A DNA stretch of 23,408 nucleotides from Microbacterium sp. p3-SID336 (GCF_025143365.1 NZ_JALXPE010000061.1:1-23408), one strand, 5' to 3'. Shown: positions 15,156 to 23,374, counted from the first letter of the stretch. Notes: a model not told the origin generated them from the letters alone. Numbers and translations: made by a program.

Positions 15156-16286
15156 ATGACTCAGATCGATCCGATTACCGGACTCGAGGTCGTGGACCAC
15201 GACTCGATCGACAACGCGATGCATCCCGAGGACACGCCTGAGCTTCGCGCTCTCTACGAGGGCTTCGAGGAACAGCACCTCATGCCGCTGTGGACGCAGA
15301 TCGACGACCTCATGCCGATGTACCCGGCGCCCAAAGCGGTACCGCACGTCTGGAAGTGGGCGAACCTGTATCCGCTTGCTCAGCGGTCGGGCGACCTCGT
15401 GCCCGTCGGGCGCGGCGGCGAGCGGCGCGCGATCGGCCTGGCAAATCCCGGTCTCGGTGGCCGCGCCTACATTTCCCCGACACTGTGGTGTGCGATCCAG
15501 TATCTCGGTCCCAAGGAGACCGCGCCGGAACACCGCCACTCGCAGAACGCCTTCCGTTTCGTCGTCGAGGGCGAGGGCGTCTGGACGGTCGTCAACGGCG
15601 ACCCGGTGCGCATGAGCCGCGGCGACTTCCTTCTCACACCTGGATGGAACTTCCACGGCCACCACAACCAGACCGATCAGCCGATGGCATGGATCGATGG
15701 CCTCGACATCCCGTTCTCCTATCAGAACGACGTGGGCTTCTTCGAGTTCGGCTCGGAGCGCGTTACGGACTATGCGACCCCCAACTACTCGCGTGGAGAG
15801 CGCCTGTGGTGTCACCCGGGCCTGCGGCCCCTATCGGGCTTGCAGGACACGGTCAGTTCACCCATCGGGGCTTACCGATGGGAGTACACCGATCGTGCCC
15901 TCACCGAGCAGCTCCTGCTCGAGGAAGAAGGCGTGCCCGCTACCGTCGAGCAGGGTCACGCGGCGATCAGATACGTCAACCCGACCACCGGTGGCGATGT
16001 GATGCCGACGATCCGCGCCGAGTTCCACCGGCTGCGAGCGGGCACCCGCACCCCGATCCGCCATGACGTCGGCTCGCAGGTCTTTCAGGTGTTCGAGGGC
16101 GCCGGTGACGTCGTCCTCGACGGCGTCACACGCACGCTCGAGAAGGGCGACATCTTCGTCGTGCCCTCCTGGGTACCGTGGTCGCTGCAGGCCGAAACCC
16201 AGTTCGACCTGTTCGCCTTCTCGGATGCGCCGATCATGGAGCGCCTGCACTTCAATCGCACACTGATCGAGGGAGACAACCGATGA
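15156..16286 (+). CDS. sdgD: Gentisate 1,2-dioxygenase
   Basis: This 376-residue bicupin of the gentisate/1-hydroxy-2-naphthoate dioxygenase family cleaves gentisate with O2 to maleylpyruvate using Fe(II). The N-terminal cupin has the iron-ligand motif PEHRHSQNAFRFVVEG (H126, H128) and the third ligand H167 in NFHGHH. A second cupin follows (TPIRHDVGSQVFQVFEGAG, residues about 290-355). Length fits the family (340-390). AAGGAG lies seven bases before the ATG. It heads a three-gene operon whose next genes complete gentisate breakdown, and it is divergent from the IclR regulator. The symbol follows the Streptomyces sp. WA46 salicylate pathway (sdgD) by role. A 1-hydroxy-2-naphthoate or salicylate 1,2-dioxygenase is a less likely alternative given the CoA-route genes nearby. 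Confidence 0.9.
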   Translation: MTQIDPITGLEVVDHDSIDNAMHPEDTPELRALYEGFEEQHLMPLWTQIDDLMPMYPAPKAVPHVWKWANLYPLAQRSGDLVPVGRGGERRAIGLANPGLGGRAYISPTLWCAIQYLGPKETAPEHRHSQNAFRFVVEGEGVWTVVNGDPVRMSRGDFLLTPGWNFHGHHNQTDQPMAWIDGLDIPFSYQNDVGFFEFGSERVTDYATPNYSRGERLWCHPGLRPLSGLQDTVSSPIGAYRWEYTDRALTEQLLLEEEGVPATVEQGHAAIRYVNPTTGGDVMPTIRAEFHRLRAGTRTPIRHDVGSQVFQVFEGAGDVVLDGVTRTLEKGDIFVVPSWVPWSLQAETQFDLFAFSDAPIMERLHFNRTLIEGDNR

Positions 16287-17113
16287 GACTCGCAACCCTG
16301 CGCCTCGACGAAAACGGCACTACCGTCGCGGTTCGCGTCGACGGCGACACTCTGACCCATTTCGACGGCTTCCCGGACGTGGGAGCGGTGCTGCGCGCCG
16401 ACGCCCTCGATCAGGTCACGTCCGCGGGAGGGCAGCAGGAGGCGCTCGACGAAAACCGTCTCGCACCCGTCATCGTCGCGCCGCAGAAGATCATCTGCGT
16501 CGGCCTGAACTACCGCAACCACATCCGCGAGATGGGCCGCGATCTTCCCGAGTTTCCGACGCTGTTCACCAAATACCCCGAGTCACTCATCGGCCCCCGC
16601 GACCAGATCCAGCTGCCGCCGGAATCGAACGCGGTCGACTGGGAGGGTGAGCTCGCCCTCGTCGTCGGCAAGACTGTGCGTCGCGCGTCGCCCGAGCAGG
16701 CGGCCGAAGCGATCGCGGGCTACTCCGTGCTCAACGACGTCACCATGCGCGACTGGCAGTACCGCACCCCGATGTGGTTCCAGGGCAAGGCGTGGGAGAA
16801 CTCCACCCCCATCGGCCCCGTGTTCGTCACCCCCGACGAACTACCCGCTGACGCGGTCATGACGACCCGCGTCGACGGTGAGATCGTGCAGCAGACCCCG
16901 ATCAACGACCTGGTGTTCGACTCGGCGGCGCTGATCTCGTACATCTCCACGATCTTCACGCTCAATCCAGGAGACGTCATCGCCACCGGCACTCCGGGCG
17001 GCGTCGGCCACGCACGCAAACCGCAGCGCTACCTCACCGCGGGCCAGACCCTCAGCACCACCGTCGACGGAATCGGCGAGCTGGTGAACGTCGCGGTGCC
17101 GGAGCAGGCGTGA
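16283..17113 (+). CDS. Fumarylpyruvate hydrolase (FAH family)
   Basis: This 276-residue enzyme would split fumarylpyruvate into fumarate and pyruvate, the last step of the gentisate pathway. The FAH-domain motif CVGLNYRNH begins the catalytic domain at about residue 72. Metal ligands are E121 and E123 in WEGELALVVG and D152 in NDVTMRDWQ, and the end shows the family pattern NPGDVIATGTPGGVG. The start at 16283 overlaps the dioxygenase stop in an ATGA arrangement, so a longer in-frame reading from 16178 was rejected. The adjacent isomerase supports fumarylpyruvate rather than maleylpyruvate as substrate. Related FAH proteins act on other 2,4-diketo acids, so the name leans on context. Confidence 0.88.
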   Translation: MRLATLRLDENGTTVAVRVDGDTLTHFDGFPDVGAVLRADALDQVTSAGGQQEALDENRLAPVIVAPQKIICVGLNYRNHIREMGRDLPEFPTLFTKYPESLIGPRDQIQLPPESNAVDWEGELALVVGKTVRRASPEQAAEAIAGYSVLNDVTMRDWQYRTPMWFQGKAWENSTPIGPVFVTPDELPADAVMTTRVDGEIVQQTPINDLVFDSAALISYISTIFTLNPGDVIATGTPGGVGHARKPQRYLTAGQTLSTTVDGIGELVNVAVPEQA

Positions 17114-17925
17114 TGAGCACCGAAGCGCGACAGATCGCCGAAGAAGGGATCGAGGAGGCACGAGCAGCGCTCAGAGCGCGGCAGGGTGCCGGCGCACGCT
17201 ACGACTCTCCGAACGCGCCGGCGACGGAACTCGACTGGGCGCGCCGCGGCACCGCGTACTTCGCACGCAAGCTCAACGAGTTGCGCGACGACGAACTTCA
17301 GCAGCCAAGCCTGCTGCCCGGCTGGACACGCGCCGAACTGGTTGCGCATGTGGGCTACAACGCTCGTGCGCTCACCCGGCTCACCCAATGGGCAAGGACC
17401 GGCGTCGAGACACCGATGTACCTCACCGACAAGCAGCGCGGCGGCGAGATCCTGCTCGGCGGCACCCTCCCGCCACGCGCTTTGCGCAATCTGTTCGCGC
17501 ACGCGGAGGTGCATCTCAACGTCGAATGGCGCGACCTCAGCGCCGAGCAGTGGGATCACGAGGTGCGCACCGCGCAGGGACGACAGGTACCCGTGCGTGA
17601 GACCGCCTGGATGCGATCTCGCGAAGTATGGGTGCACGCGGTCGATCTCGCCAACGGCGGCTCGTTTCTCGACTTCCCGCCCGAACTCGTAAACCGCATC
17701 ATCGCCGACGTGCTGGCCGCGTGGCGCCGCCGTGGCGACCATGCGCGCTTTCTCCTCGCTTTCGAAGACGATCGGGCACCCATAGAGGTCGGTGATCCTG
17801 AAGCGGGTGATGCCCCGACCATCTCCGGCACAGCCCCCGACCTCGCCAGATGGCTCACCGGCCGCGGAGCGCGACGACTGACCTGCGACGCAGAAGAGCT
17901 TCCCGCGATCCCGCGCTGGTTCTGA
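17113..17925 (+). CDS. Mycothiol-dependent maleylpyruvate isomerase
   Basis: This 270-residue protein of the MDMPI/DinB-like family isomerises maleylpyruvate to fumarylpyruvate using mycothiol, as shown for the Corynebacterium glutamicum enzyme. The four-helix N-terminal part contains LLPGWTRAELVAHVGYNA. The metal triad of the family corresponds to H79, E171 and H175 (SREVWVHAVDL). A C-terminal SCP2-like domain follows (about 195-270, with SGTAPDLARWLTGRG). The ATG at 17113 overlaps the upstream TGA (TGATG), and GGAG lies eight bases ahead. It is the last gene of the gentisate operon. The mycothiol dependence is good evidence for an actinobacterial host. Confidence 0.9.
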   Translation: MSTEARQIAEEGIEEARAALRARQGAGARYDSPNAPATELDWARRGTAYFARKLNELRDDELQQPSLLPGWTRAELVAHVGYNARALTRLTQWARTGVETPMYLTDKQRGGEILLGGTLPPRALRNLFAHAEVHLNVEWRDLSAEQWDHEVRTAQGRQVPVRETAWMRSREVWVHAVDLANGGSFLDFPPELVNRIIADVLAAWRRRGDHARFLLAFEDDRAPIEVGDPEAGDAPTISGTAPDLARWLTGRGARRLTCDAEELPAIPRWF

Positions 17926-18130
17926 GGCACGCAGGGCGGCGGGTGATGCTGGTGTCCCTTCTCATCCCGCGGTCATGGACCCCGCGGGGTCGCGAAATCG
18001 GCGCGCGCGTTGCTGCGGGAGGCCGGAGCAGGGGCCAGGCACGCCACAAGTAACAGAATATTGACACACTACTGGAAATTGTAACAAGATGGTGTAGTCG
18101 GTTCACTCCGTAAAGAGGCGGGAAGGTTCA
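17926..18130 (+). promoter_or_regulatory. Promoter region of the salicylyl-CoA operon
   Basis: This is a 205 bp region. At 18061-18066 there is a perfect TTGACA, followed after 12 bases by the perfect inverted repeat TTGTAACAA (18079-18087), which overlaps the expected -10. A second GTAACA half-site (18050-18055) lies exactly 31 bp, about three helical turns, upstream of the one at 18081-18086, so the pair brackets the -35 box. GGAAGG (18120-18125) is the ribosome binding site. Further upstream, GACCCCGCGGGGTC (17978-17991) is a 14 bp perfect palindrome, and an imperfect GCGGGTGA/TCATCCCGC repeat (17938-17970) precedes it. Neither is followed by a T-run, so terminator function is doubtful. 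Confidence 0.5.
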
Positions 18131-19639
18131 ATGTCGAAACGAATTGCTGTCGTAGGTGGCGGCCCCGGTGGCCTGTTCTTCGCGACGCTGATGAAGAAGC
18201 GTTGCCCTGAGTGGCAGATCACGCTCTTCGAGCGCAACCAGGCGGACGTCGCCTTCGGCTTCGGCGTCGTGTTCTCGGACGCCACGCTGCGCAAGATTCA
18301 CGCAGCCGACTCTGTGCTGACCGATGGGCTCGCAGCATACGGCACGCACTGGGAGACCATCGACGTAGTCTCCAAGGGCGAGACGTACTCCTTCGGGGGC
18401 AACGGGATGGCCGCCATCCATCGTCGCGTTCTGCTGCGTCTGTTGCAGGAGAAGGCAGGGGATGCGGGCGTGGAGTTGCGTTTCGGCGAGTTCGTGCCAA
18501 CTCCCGATCGACTCGACGGCTATGACGTGATCGTCGCCGGCGACGGCGCCAACTCGGCGTTTCGCACAGCGGTCGGCGAGGTCGAGCTCGGTCACGTCGT
18601 CGAGCAGGCCAGCGCCAAGTTCATCTGGTTCGGCACCGACCGCATGTTCGACGGACTCACGTTCCTGCACCGACGCTCTGAGCACGGCAACTTCGCCGTG
18701 CACGCCTACCCGATCTCCGCCGATGTGAGCACCTTCATCGTGGAGACCGACGAGGACACCTGGCGCCGGGCCGGCCTCGACGAGTTCGACGTCACCCAGC
18801 CCCCCGGTCCCTCCGATGAGAAGACGCGCGCCTACATCACCAAGCTGTTCGCGGGGGAGCTGCAGGGCGGGCAGCTGCTCACCAACAACTCCCGCTGGGG
18901 AAACTTCCGCACCCGCCGCACAGCGACGTGGCACGCCGGCAACGTCGTCTTCCTCGGCGACGCCGTCCACACCGCGCACTTCAGCGTCGGGTCCGGCACG
19001 AAGATGGCGATGGAGGATGCTATCGCCCTCGCCGACGCTCTCGCCGCCCACCCGGACGATCTCGACGCCGCCTTCACCGAGTACGAGAGTGTCGCGCAGC
19101 CGCAGGTCGCCCGGGTGCAGACCGCGGCCCGCCCGAGCCTGCGATGGTGGGAGCACTTCGGCGAGTACTACCAGGCCTTCGAGCCCTGGCAGTTCGCCTT
19201 CCACTTCTTCTCGCGCAGCATCCCGTTGCAGAAGATCCGTATCCGGGACACGCGTTTCGCGGAAAGGATCGAGGCCGAGTGGCGCGCGCGTCACGACGCT
19301 GACGTGCTCGACACGCCTCTGGAGATCGGTTCACAGCGCGCGCCCGGCCGTCTGCTGACCTGGACCTCTGACGGCGAGCTCATCCACGCCTCCGGCCGGG
19401 AACTCGACATTGCCCGCGCGCACATCATCGATCTGGACGTCGCACAGCGCTCCGCCGAGGCCCCCGATGCCGAGCTGGTCATCCTCACCGGAGGGGAAGA
19501 GGAGGCGCGCATCTTCGAAGCCGAGCGCCACGCGCTGACCGGAGAACTGCCGGTCCTTGTCGAGCTCGTCGACGGCACGCCGGATCATGCCGCGACCCTC
19601 GTGCTCTCAGGCCGCGCGCACGCGGTGATCTCCCGATGA
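18131..19639 (+). CDS. sdgC: FAD-dependent monooxygenase, probable salicylyl-CoA 5-hydroxylase
   Basis: This 502-residue single-component group A flavoprotein hydroxylase carries all three flavin signatures: the Rossmann GGGPGG (residues 9-14, with acidic E34 ending strand 2), the DG-type motif GDGANS (137-142), and the GD motif GDAVHTAHFSVGSG (276-289). It would use NAD(P)H and O2 to hydroxylate salicylyl-CoA at C5, giving gentisyl-CoA. It resembles the FAD-binding part of CoA-thioester hydroxylases (SdgC and the N-terminal half of 2-aminobenzoyl-CoA monooxygenase) more than free-acid salicylate hydroxylases, which yield catechol. A C-terminal domain of about 120 residues follows the flavin part. 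It heads an operon whose next genes make an aryl-CoA. GGAAGG precedes the ATG. The substrate is inferred from context. Confidence 0.85.
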   Translation: MSKRIAVVGGGPGGLFFATLMKKRCPEWQITLFERNQADVAFGFGVVFSDATLRKIHAADSVLTDGLAAYGTHWETIDVVSKGETYSFGGNGMAAIHRRVLLRLLQEKAGDAGVELRFGEFVPTPDRLDGYDVIVAGDGANSAFRTAVGEVELGHVVEQASAKFIWFGTDRMFDGLTFLHRRSEHGNFAVHAYPISADVSTFIVETDEDTWRRAGLDEFDVTQPPGPSDEKTRAYITKLFAGELQGGQLLTNNSRWGNFRTRRTATWHAGNVVFLGDAVHTAHFSVGSGTKMAMEDAIALADALAAHPDDLDAAFTEYESVAQPQVARVQTAARPSLRWWEHFGEYYQAFEPWQFAFHFFSRSIPLQKIRIRDTRFAERIEAEWRARHDADVLDTPLEIGSQRAPGRLLTWTSDGELIHASGRELDIARAHIIDLDVAQRSAEAPDAELVILTGGEEEARIFEAERHALTGELPVLVELVDGTPDHAATLVLSGRAHAVISR

Positions 19640-21711
19640 CGCACAGCGCCCTGCGTGCCCTCTTCGACCCGCGCGGAGTGATGGTCATCGGCGCCTCGGC
19701 TTCGCCGGAGAAACTCGGCGCGGTGATGGCGGCGTCTCTTCAGACGAGCGGCCTGCCCCTCGCACGGGTCAACCCGCGCGCGAGTACCGATGGTTTCGTG
19801 AACTCGGCCGCGGACGCCGCACGCCAGATCGCCGCTGCCGGCGGTAGCCCCGATCTCGCGGTGATCTGCGTGCCCGCCATTGCCACAGCCACTGCGCTCC
19901 GAGACTGCGCAGCAGCCGGCGCGACGGCCGCACTCGTCTGCTCGGGCGGCTTCTCCGAGATCGGGCCGGAAGGCACCGAAATCGAAGATCGCGTACGCGA
20001 GGAACTCGCGCGCAGCGGCATGCGCCTCGTCGGCCCCAACACCTCGGGCTTCTTCGCCCCCGTCCGCCGTCTCATCGCGAGTTTCGTTCCCGGCGCGCAC
20101 AACGTCGCCGCCGGTCCGGTCGGCGTCGTCGCAGCCAGCGGCGGCGTCAACCACATGCTCGCCTTCCGCCTCTCGGCGCAAGGCATCGGTGTGAGCCTCG
20201 GTATCGGGATCGGAACGGGGATCGACGTCGGGCACGCCGACGTGCTGCACCACCTCGCCGAGGACGAGCAGACACGGGTCATCGCGCTGCACCTCGAGTC
20301 GTGCGACGACGGACCCGCGCTGCTCGCCGCGGTGCGAGCGGCGGCGGAACGGAAGCCGGTGGTCGCCCTCGTCGTCGGCCGGAACAACGTCGCCGAATTC
20401 GCCCGATCGCACACCGGCGCCCTCGCGACCTCCTGGCGCACCACGCGATCGGTCCTCGCCCAGGCTGGGGCCGTCGTGGTGGACGATGAAGAACAGCTGA
20501 TCTCGGCGGTCATCGGGCTGTCGGCCGGTCGGATCGCCGCGACCGCTCACCCGGGCGTGGCGCTCATCACAGGCCAGGCTGGCCCCGGTCTGCTCATCGC
20601 CGATGAACTCGCTTCGCGAAAGGTCGAGCTGCCGACGCTCTCCGAGCCGACCCGACGACGCCTCGGGGAGCTGCTGCCGCCACTGACCTATCAGGCCAAC
20701 CCTGTCGACACCGGACGACCAGGCCAGAGCTTCCCCGAAGTGATCGCCGCGGTGTCCGACGATGACTCTGCCGACGTCGTCGGGGTCTACGGCCTCACCG
20801 AGCCGGTGCTCGACATGGTCGGCAGCGTGCAGCAGGCGCGCGCGCTGCAGCACGGAAGAACCCCGGTGCTCATCGCGATGGATGGGCCCGCAGACGACAT
20901 CACCAGCATCCGGTCGACAGCGGTCGCAGCAGGCATCCCCTTCGTCACCGGTCCGCTCGGTCTCGCCCAGGCACTCGCCGGCCTCGCTGAAGACGCCCGG
21001 CTCCGCGCTCGCACGGGTGACGACCGGATCGTCGAAGGCCTGCGGATCGAGGCGCGCGAAGGCTGGGACGAACACGCCACCAAGAAGCTCGTCGCGGGTG
21101 TCGGGATCGCCACTCCACGGCGTCGCGTCGCCGCCACGCAAGAGCAGGCCCACTCCGCCTTCGCCGAACTGAACACCCCGCTCGCCGTGAAGATCCTCTC
21201 CGAGACGGTGCTGCACAAGAGCGATATCGGCGGCGTGCACCTGGGCGTCTCCGATCTCGCCGCGCTCGACGCGGCGTTCGACGCACTGCGGACCATCGGC
21301 GCCGAGCAGGTACTCATCGAGGAGATGGCGCCGGCCGGCGTCGATCTCATCGTCGGTGCACGACGCGATCCCGTGTTCGGCCCGATCGTGCTCCTCGGGA
21401 TCGGGGGGACTGCTGCCGAGGCCATCGGCGATGTGGTAATCCGCTCGGCCCCGCTGAGCATCGAAACAGCGTCCGATATGCCCGATGAGCTTGCAGCACG
21501 CGAGCTCCTGCGCGGCTGGCGCGGCGGCCCGGTCGCCGACATCGACGACCTCGCAGCCTGCATCACCGGACTCGGGGGCATGCTCGCGGCAAACGAGTGG
21601 ATCGACGAAATCGAGGTGAACCCGCTGAGGATCACCGCCGAGGGCGCTGTAGCCCTCGACGCAGTGCTAGTAACGCGGAAGGAAGACAATGGCGTCGACA
21701 ACCACAACTGA
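19636..21711 (+). CDS. sdgB: ADP-forming-type acyl-CoA synthetase, probable salicylyl-CoA synthase
   Basis: This 691-residue fusion of the alpha and beta parts of NDP-forming acyl-CoA synthetases has a CoA-binding Rossmann domain (about 1-130), succinyl-CoA-ligase-like domains (about 145-440) with the SHTGALATS motif in which H259 matches the phosphohistidine site, and an ATP-grasp domain (about 470-685) with AVKILSETVLHKSDIGGV. Its start overlaps the hydroxylase stop (ATGA), and its 3' end overlaps the AMP ligase by 23 bp. In Streptomyces WA46 the corresponding protein is described as moving salicylate from salicylyl-AMP to CoA. The ATP-grasp and His site look intact, so direct ADP-forming activation of an aryl acid (as in feruloyl-CoA synthetases of this family) remains possible. 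The symbol is by role and gene context. Confidence 0.85.
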   Translation: MTHSALRALFDPRGVMVIGASASPEKLGAVMAASLQTSGLPLARVNPRASTDGFVNSAADAARQIAAAGGSPDLAVICVPAIATATALRDCAAAGATAALVCSGGFSEIGPEGTEIEDRVREELARSGMRLVGPNTSGFFAPVRRLIASFVPGAHNVAAGPVGVVAASGGVNHMLAFRLSAQGIGVSLGIGIGTGIDVGHADVLHHLAEDEQTRVIALHLESCDDGPALLAAVRAAAERKPVVALVVGRNNVAEFARSHTGALATSWRTTRSVLAQAGAVVVDDEEQLISAVIGLSAGRIAATAHPGVALITGQAGPGLLIADELASRKVELPTLSEPTRRRLGELLPPLTYQANPVDTGRPGQSFPEVIAAVSDDDSADVVGVYGLTEPVLDMVGSVQQARALQHGRTPVLIAMDGPADDITSIRSTAVAAGIPFVTGPLGLAQALAGLAEDARLRARTGDDRIVEGLRIEAREGWDEHATKKLVAGVGIATPRRRVAATQEQAHSAFAELNTPLAVKILSETVLHKSDIGGVHLGVSDLAALDAAFDALRTIGAEQVLIEEMAPAGVDLIVGARRDPVFGPIVLLGIGGTAAEAIGDVVIRSAPLSIETASDMPDELAARELLRGWRGGPVADIDDLAACITGLGGMLAANEWIDEIEVNPLRITAEGAVALDAVLVTRKEDNGVDNHN

Positions 21712-23374
21712 AGGGGTCGTCCCCTGGCCCACGGACCTCGCGGCCCAATACCGCGAGGCCGGCTACTGGAAAGACGAACTGCTCACCGCTCCCATCTGGC
21801 GCATGGCTGCGCGACGACCCGATGACATCGCGCTCGTCGACGGTGAGACCCGCATCGGCTATGCGGAGATGTGTCGACGCGCCGACGCGCTCGGCGCACG
21901 ACTGCGCGAACTCGGGTTCGAGACAGACGACCGAGTCGTCGTGCAACTGCCCAACACGTGGGAGTTCGTGATCTTCACGCTCGGCTGCCTGCGAGCCGGC
22001 ATCATCCCTGTGATGGCACTGCCCGCGCACCGACGCCACGAACTCGAATACCTCGCCGAGCACTCCGAAGCCGTTGCCATGGTCGTCCCCGACATCCTCC
22101 GCGACTTCGACCACCAGGCACTCGCCAAGGCGATCAGAGACGCCGTGCCGAGCGTCCGCGACATCATCGTGCTCGGCGACGCCCACGCGGACGCCATCGA
22201 CCTGCGCGGGCTCTGCGCGCTTCCCGCCGACCACGAAGACCCCGCAGCGACGCTCGACGCGCTCCCGATCTCTCCCGACGCCGTCGCTCTGTTCCTGCTC
22301 TCGGGCGGCACCACGGGTCTGCCAAAGCTCATCCCCCGTTCACACAACGACTACAGATACAACGCCGAGGTCGCGAACGAGGCTGCCCGCTTCGACGACA
22401 GCACCAACTACCTGGTGACGCTCCCGGCCAGCCACAACTTCCCGCTGGCCTGCCCGGGCCTGCTCGGCACATTCCTGGCAGGTGGCACCGTGGTCATGCT
22501 GCAAAGCCCCGAACCGAGCCGAGCCTTCGCGACCATCGAGGCCCAGCGCGTCACCCACGTCGCTGCCGTGCCCGCGGTAGTCCAACGCTGGATCGACTAC
22601 GAAGAGGCCGAGCGAACCGGCCAGCTCGCGACGCTGCGGGTGGTGCAGGTGGGCGGATCGCGTCTGGTCGATGAGCTCGCCGCGCGTGTGAAACCCGTAC
22701 TCGGCGCGACGCTCCAGCAAGTGTTCGGTATGGCCGAGGGTCTGCTCAACATGACCAGGCTCGACGACCCCGAACCGATCGTCATCGGCACGCAAGGCCG
22801 CCCGGTGTCACCAGGCGACATGGTCCGGATCGTCGACGAGGACGGCGATCCTGTACCGCTCGGAGGCCGCGGGGTTCTCCACACACAAGGCCCCTACACA
22901 CTACGCGGATATTACAAAGCAGCGGACCACAACAAGCGATCCTTCGCGCCCGACGGCTGGTACATCACCGGCGACATCGTGGAGCTCCGAGAAGACGGCA
23001 ACCTCGTGGTGCAGGGCCGAGACAAAGATCTCATCAACCGCGCCGGCGAGAAGATCTCGGGCGAGGAAGTGGAGAACCTCCTCTACCGTCATCCCGGCAT
23101 AGAGATGAACGCGGCTGTCGCGATCCCGGACCCGGCCCTCGGCGAACGTGTCTGCGTCTATGCCACGCTGCGCGAGGGGGTGCAGATCGAACTGGACGAT
23201 CTGCGGAGGCTCATGCGCGATGCCGGCGTGGCGGCTTACAAGCTGCCCGAAGTACTGGTGATCATCGATTCGATGCCCCTGACCAAGGTCGGCAAGATCG
23301 ACAAGAAGGCGCTGCGCGAGGATCTCACGAGACGTGGCGCACTGGAGCCAGGTTCCACGCACTACCCCGGTTAG
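21689..23374 (+). CDS. sdgA: Salicylate-AMP ligase (EntE/DhbE-like)
   Basis: This 561-residue adenylate-forming enzyme resembles the stand-alone aryl-acid ligases of siderophore synthesis. Motifs in order are LSGGTTGLPK (204-213, ATP loop), the aryl pocket ASHNFPLACPG (247-257), FGMAEGLLN (346-354), YITGD (425-429, D429), GRDKDLINRAGEKI (443-456) and GKIDKK with catalytic K536. Residues C255 and L353 fall where DhbE has S240 and V337; Cys and Leu there are associated with salicylate rather than 2,3-dihydroxybenzoate. It therefore should make salicylyl-AMP from salicylate and ATP. GGAAG lies before the ATG, inside the end of the upstream gene. It is the last gene of the operon seen here. No carrier protein or siderophore synthetase is nearby, which favours a catabolic role. 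Confidence 0.9.
   Translation: MASTTTTEGVVPWPTDLAAQYREAGYWKDELLTAPIWRMAARRPDDIALVDGETRIGYAEMCRRADALGARLRELGFETDDRVVVQLPNTWEFVIFTLGCLRAGIIPVMALPAHRRHELEYLAEHSEAVAMVVPDILRDFDHQALAKAIRDAVPSVRDIIVLGDAHADAIDLRGLCALPADHEDPAATLDALPISPDAVALFLLSGGTTGLPKLIPRSHNDYRYNAEVANEAARFDDSTNYLVTLPASHNFPLACPGLLGTFLAGGTVVMLQSPEPSRAFATIEAQRVTHVAAVPAVVQRWIDYEEAERTGQLATLRVVQVGGSRLVDELAARVKPVLGATLQQVFGMAEGLLNMTRLDDPEPIVIGTQGRPVSPGDMVRIVDEDGDPVPLGGRGVLHTQGPYTLRGYYKAADHNKRSFAPDGWYITGDIVELREDGNLVVQGRDKDLINRAGEKISGEEVENLLYRHPGIEMNAAVAIPDPALGERVCVYATLREGVQIELDDLRRLMRDAGVAAYKLPEVLVIIDSMPLTKVGKIDKKALREDLTRRGALEPGSTHYPG

Noticed and set aside
17978..17991. Perfect 14 bp palindrome GACCCCGCGGGGTC as a rho-independent terminator of the gentisate operon
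   Set aside because: There is no T-run after it and the loop would be only CGCG; it could equally be chance or an operator, so it is mentioned only within the promoter region entry.
18128..19294. 388-codon minus-strand open frame opposite the FAD monooxygenase
   Set aside because: Covers the flavin motifs of the real gene in antisense and shows no recognisable domain.
18131..19639. Classic salicylate 1-hydroxylase (NahG type) producing catechol
   Set aside because: No catechol dioxygenase or muconate gene is present, while CoA-ligation genes share the operon and gentisate genes lie next to it.
19585..21240. 551-codon minus-strand open frame opposite the acyl-CoA synthetase
   Set aside because: Low-complexity Gly/Arg/Asp/Glu composition and no motifs; the plus-strand protein has all family signatures in order.
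21689..23374. AMP ligase as part of a siderophore cluster
   Set aside because: No aryl carrier protein, peptide synthetase, salicylate synthase or iron-uptake gene is present; all neighbours are catabolic.
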